Below the pieces are notes generated by a model. That model was not told where the DNA came from. It searched no databases and was given only the letters and a program-made list of their open reading frames with translations. 6,788 bases of DNA from an uncultured bacterium (GTDB taxonomy: Bacteria > Bacillota > Clostridia > Oscillospirales > Acutalibacteraceae): positions 1 through 6,788 of the forward strand of contig CAJMOH010000087.1 of assembly GCA_905215055.1 (NCBI GenBank), in the 5' to 3' direction. The stretch's first letter is position 1. The number at the start of each line of letters is the position of its first letter. The position numbers and the translations under genes are program-made. Positions 6,081 through 6,788 of this stretch are shown piece after piece.

Positions 6081-6309
6081 CAGCAACACGGAAACTGGGT
6101 TCTTGTACACCCCCCTACTTGAAATCCAAAAGTGTACAAGTATAGAAAAAACCCAGTGTTTATGCGGCTTTCCGTTGTTGTCGGGGTGTACAAGTATACC
6201 CCATTCTTGTACGCTTTCTTCTATTCTTGTACGCTTTCTTCTATTCTTGTACACCTGTACAACAATGAAAACCCCAGTGTTTATGCGGGTTTGCGCTGTT
6301 GTTGTACAC
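6081..6309. repeat. Array of TTGTAC/GTACAA sites upstream of the infC promoter
   Basis: Eight copies of the core TTGTAC or its complement GTACAA occur at 6103, 6134, 6188, 6207, 6227, 6247, 6257 and 6303 (first base of the core, give or take one), several as TTGTACAC/GTGTACAA. Part of the array is a longer unit of about 50 bp, GTACAA-n-CCCAGTGTTTATGCGG-n-TGTTGT, seen at 6134-6192 and 6257-6308. A shortened inverted copy lies at 6081-6108. The block is visibly less GC-rich than its surroundings. It holds no convincing gene. Confidence 0.75.
6203..6253 (+). repeat. 20-bp tandem repeat, 2.5 copies
   Basis: ATTCTTGTACGCTTTCTTCT occurs twice without a mismatch (6203-6222, 6223-6242) and is followed by a partial third copy (6243-6252) that changes to TTGTACAC. 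Each copy contains one TTGTAC core, so the sites are spaced exactly 20 bp apart, close to two helical turns. Confidence 0.9.
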
Positions 6310-6322
6310 TTTCCCATCTCAA

Positions 6323-6788
6323 GCCGCGGAGTGCCTCCGCTGTCGATTCGCGCCCTGGAGCGGCGAGCTGACGCTCGCGCTTGATCGAACCGACAATGCA
6401 CGTCCGCGGGGGTTGCACCCCGGGCAATTCACGGCCCAGTGCCTGGGCTGTCATTTCGCGCCACGGGCAGCTCGCTTCGCTCGTGCTCTTCGAGAGGATA
6501 GCGCACGTCCGCGGGGGTTGCACCCCGGGCAATTCGCGCCTTGGAGCGGCGGCTGAACGCCGCGCCTGATCGAGAGGTGAAAGCGCGTGCGCGCCGAAGG
6601 CTTTACCGGGCCCCCCCGCCTTTGCGGGACGCAAAAAGGCGGCATGGCCAGTCCGGCCACGGACCCCGCGCAATCGAGCTGACGGCCCGATTACTGCCCG
6701 GGCGCCCTCAGCGCCCGTCCCGCGACTCGGCCCGTGCGGCCACGCACCGGCGTGCCTGGGGTGCAACCCCCCGCCCTTGCGGGACGCA
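6323..6788. repeat. GC-rich composite repeat, cluster B (inverted relative to cluster A)
   Basis: This non-coding block extends past the right edge. Read on the minus strand it has the same module order as cluster A: the 50-bp GGGGGTTGCACCCC unit (6722-6771, 48 of 50 matches), a variable middle, the TTGCGTCCCGCAA unit (6618-6640), the long conserved segment (6501-6614), then a hairpin module (6344-6382) and an end hairpin GCGGAG-GCA-CTCCGC (6326-6340). It also holds an extra internal unit (about 6409-6500) not present in A. GGGGTTGCACCCC hairpins lie at 6409-6421, 6514-6526 and 6758-6770. No transposase is visible. Confidence 0.87.

Noticed and set aside
6119..6146. Plus-strand promoter TTGAAA-N16-TATAGA.
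   Set aside because: The hexamers are reasonable, but no gene follows on the plus strand and the match lies within an AT-rich repeat; kept only as a remark under the TTGTAC array.
6203..6253. Possible CRISPR array.
   Set aside because: The 20-bp copies are directly adjacent with no spacers, and no cas gene is in the window.
6281..6766. Open frame on the minus strand across cluster B (161 codons) and smaller plus-strand frames.
   Set aside because: The protein is the same repeat read in frame (PGKAFGAHALSPLDQAR and similar), as in cluster A; no start signals or recognisable family.

Overview
The window reads as chromosomal housekeeping DNA from a GC-rich member of the Bacillota, most likely a gut-type Clostridia (Oscillospirales-like). 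This placement is inferred from gene order (infC-rpmI-rplT; dprA-topA), strong AAGGAGG-type ribosome binding sites, an infC gene that appears to start at AUU, and Firmicutes-like protein sequences. No sequence search was possible. All six genes lie on the minus strand, so transcription runs from right to left. I found no convincing gene on the plus strand and no tRNA, rRNA or transposase gene.

Right to left: 6323-6788 is a GC-rich composite repeat (cluster B). 6081-6309 is a less GC-rich stretch with eight copies of TTGTAC/GTACAA and a 20-bp tandem repeat. A consensus-perfect sigma-A promoter (6008-6036) then drives a roughly 225-nt leader containing an intrinsic terminator (5832-5860), followed by infC (IF3) and rpmI (L35). 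A second copy of the composite repeat, in inverted orientation (cluster A, 4575-5015), fills most of a 547-bp gap between rpmI and rplT. rplT (L20) follows and ends at a terminator (4077-4100).

A new extended -10 promoter (4057-4065) then starts a two-gene unit: a SpoU/TrmH-family RNA 2'-O-methyltransferase and dprA, which overlap by 8 nt. dprA encodes a long DprA/Smf protein with two C-terminal winged-helix domains. After a 195-bp gap with its own promoter comes topA (DNA topoisomerase I), which runs off the left edge.

Together the genes cover translation initiation and the 50S subunit (IF3, L35, L20), RNA modification (methyltransferase), single-stranded DNA handling (DprA) and DNA supercoiling (TopA). 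The unusual part is the repeat system. Two inverted, roughly 95% identical, modular, hairpin-rich clusters flank infC-rpmI, and one of them splits a normally tight ribosomal-protein operon. Several hairpins keep their loops and flanks while their stems differ by paired changes, which suggests selection on stem-loop structure (RNA or single-stranded DNA) rather than on a protein.
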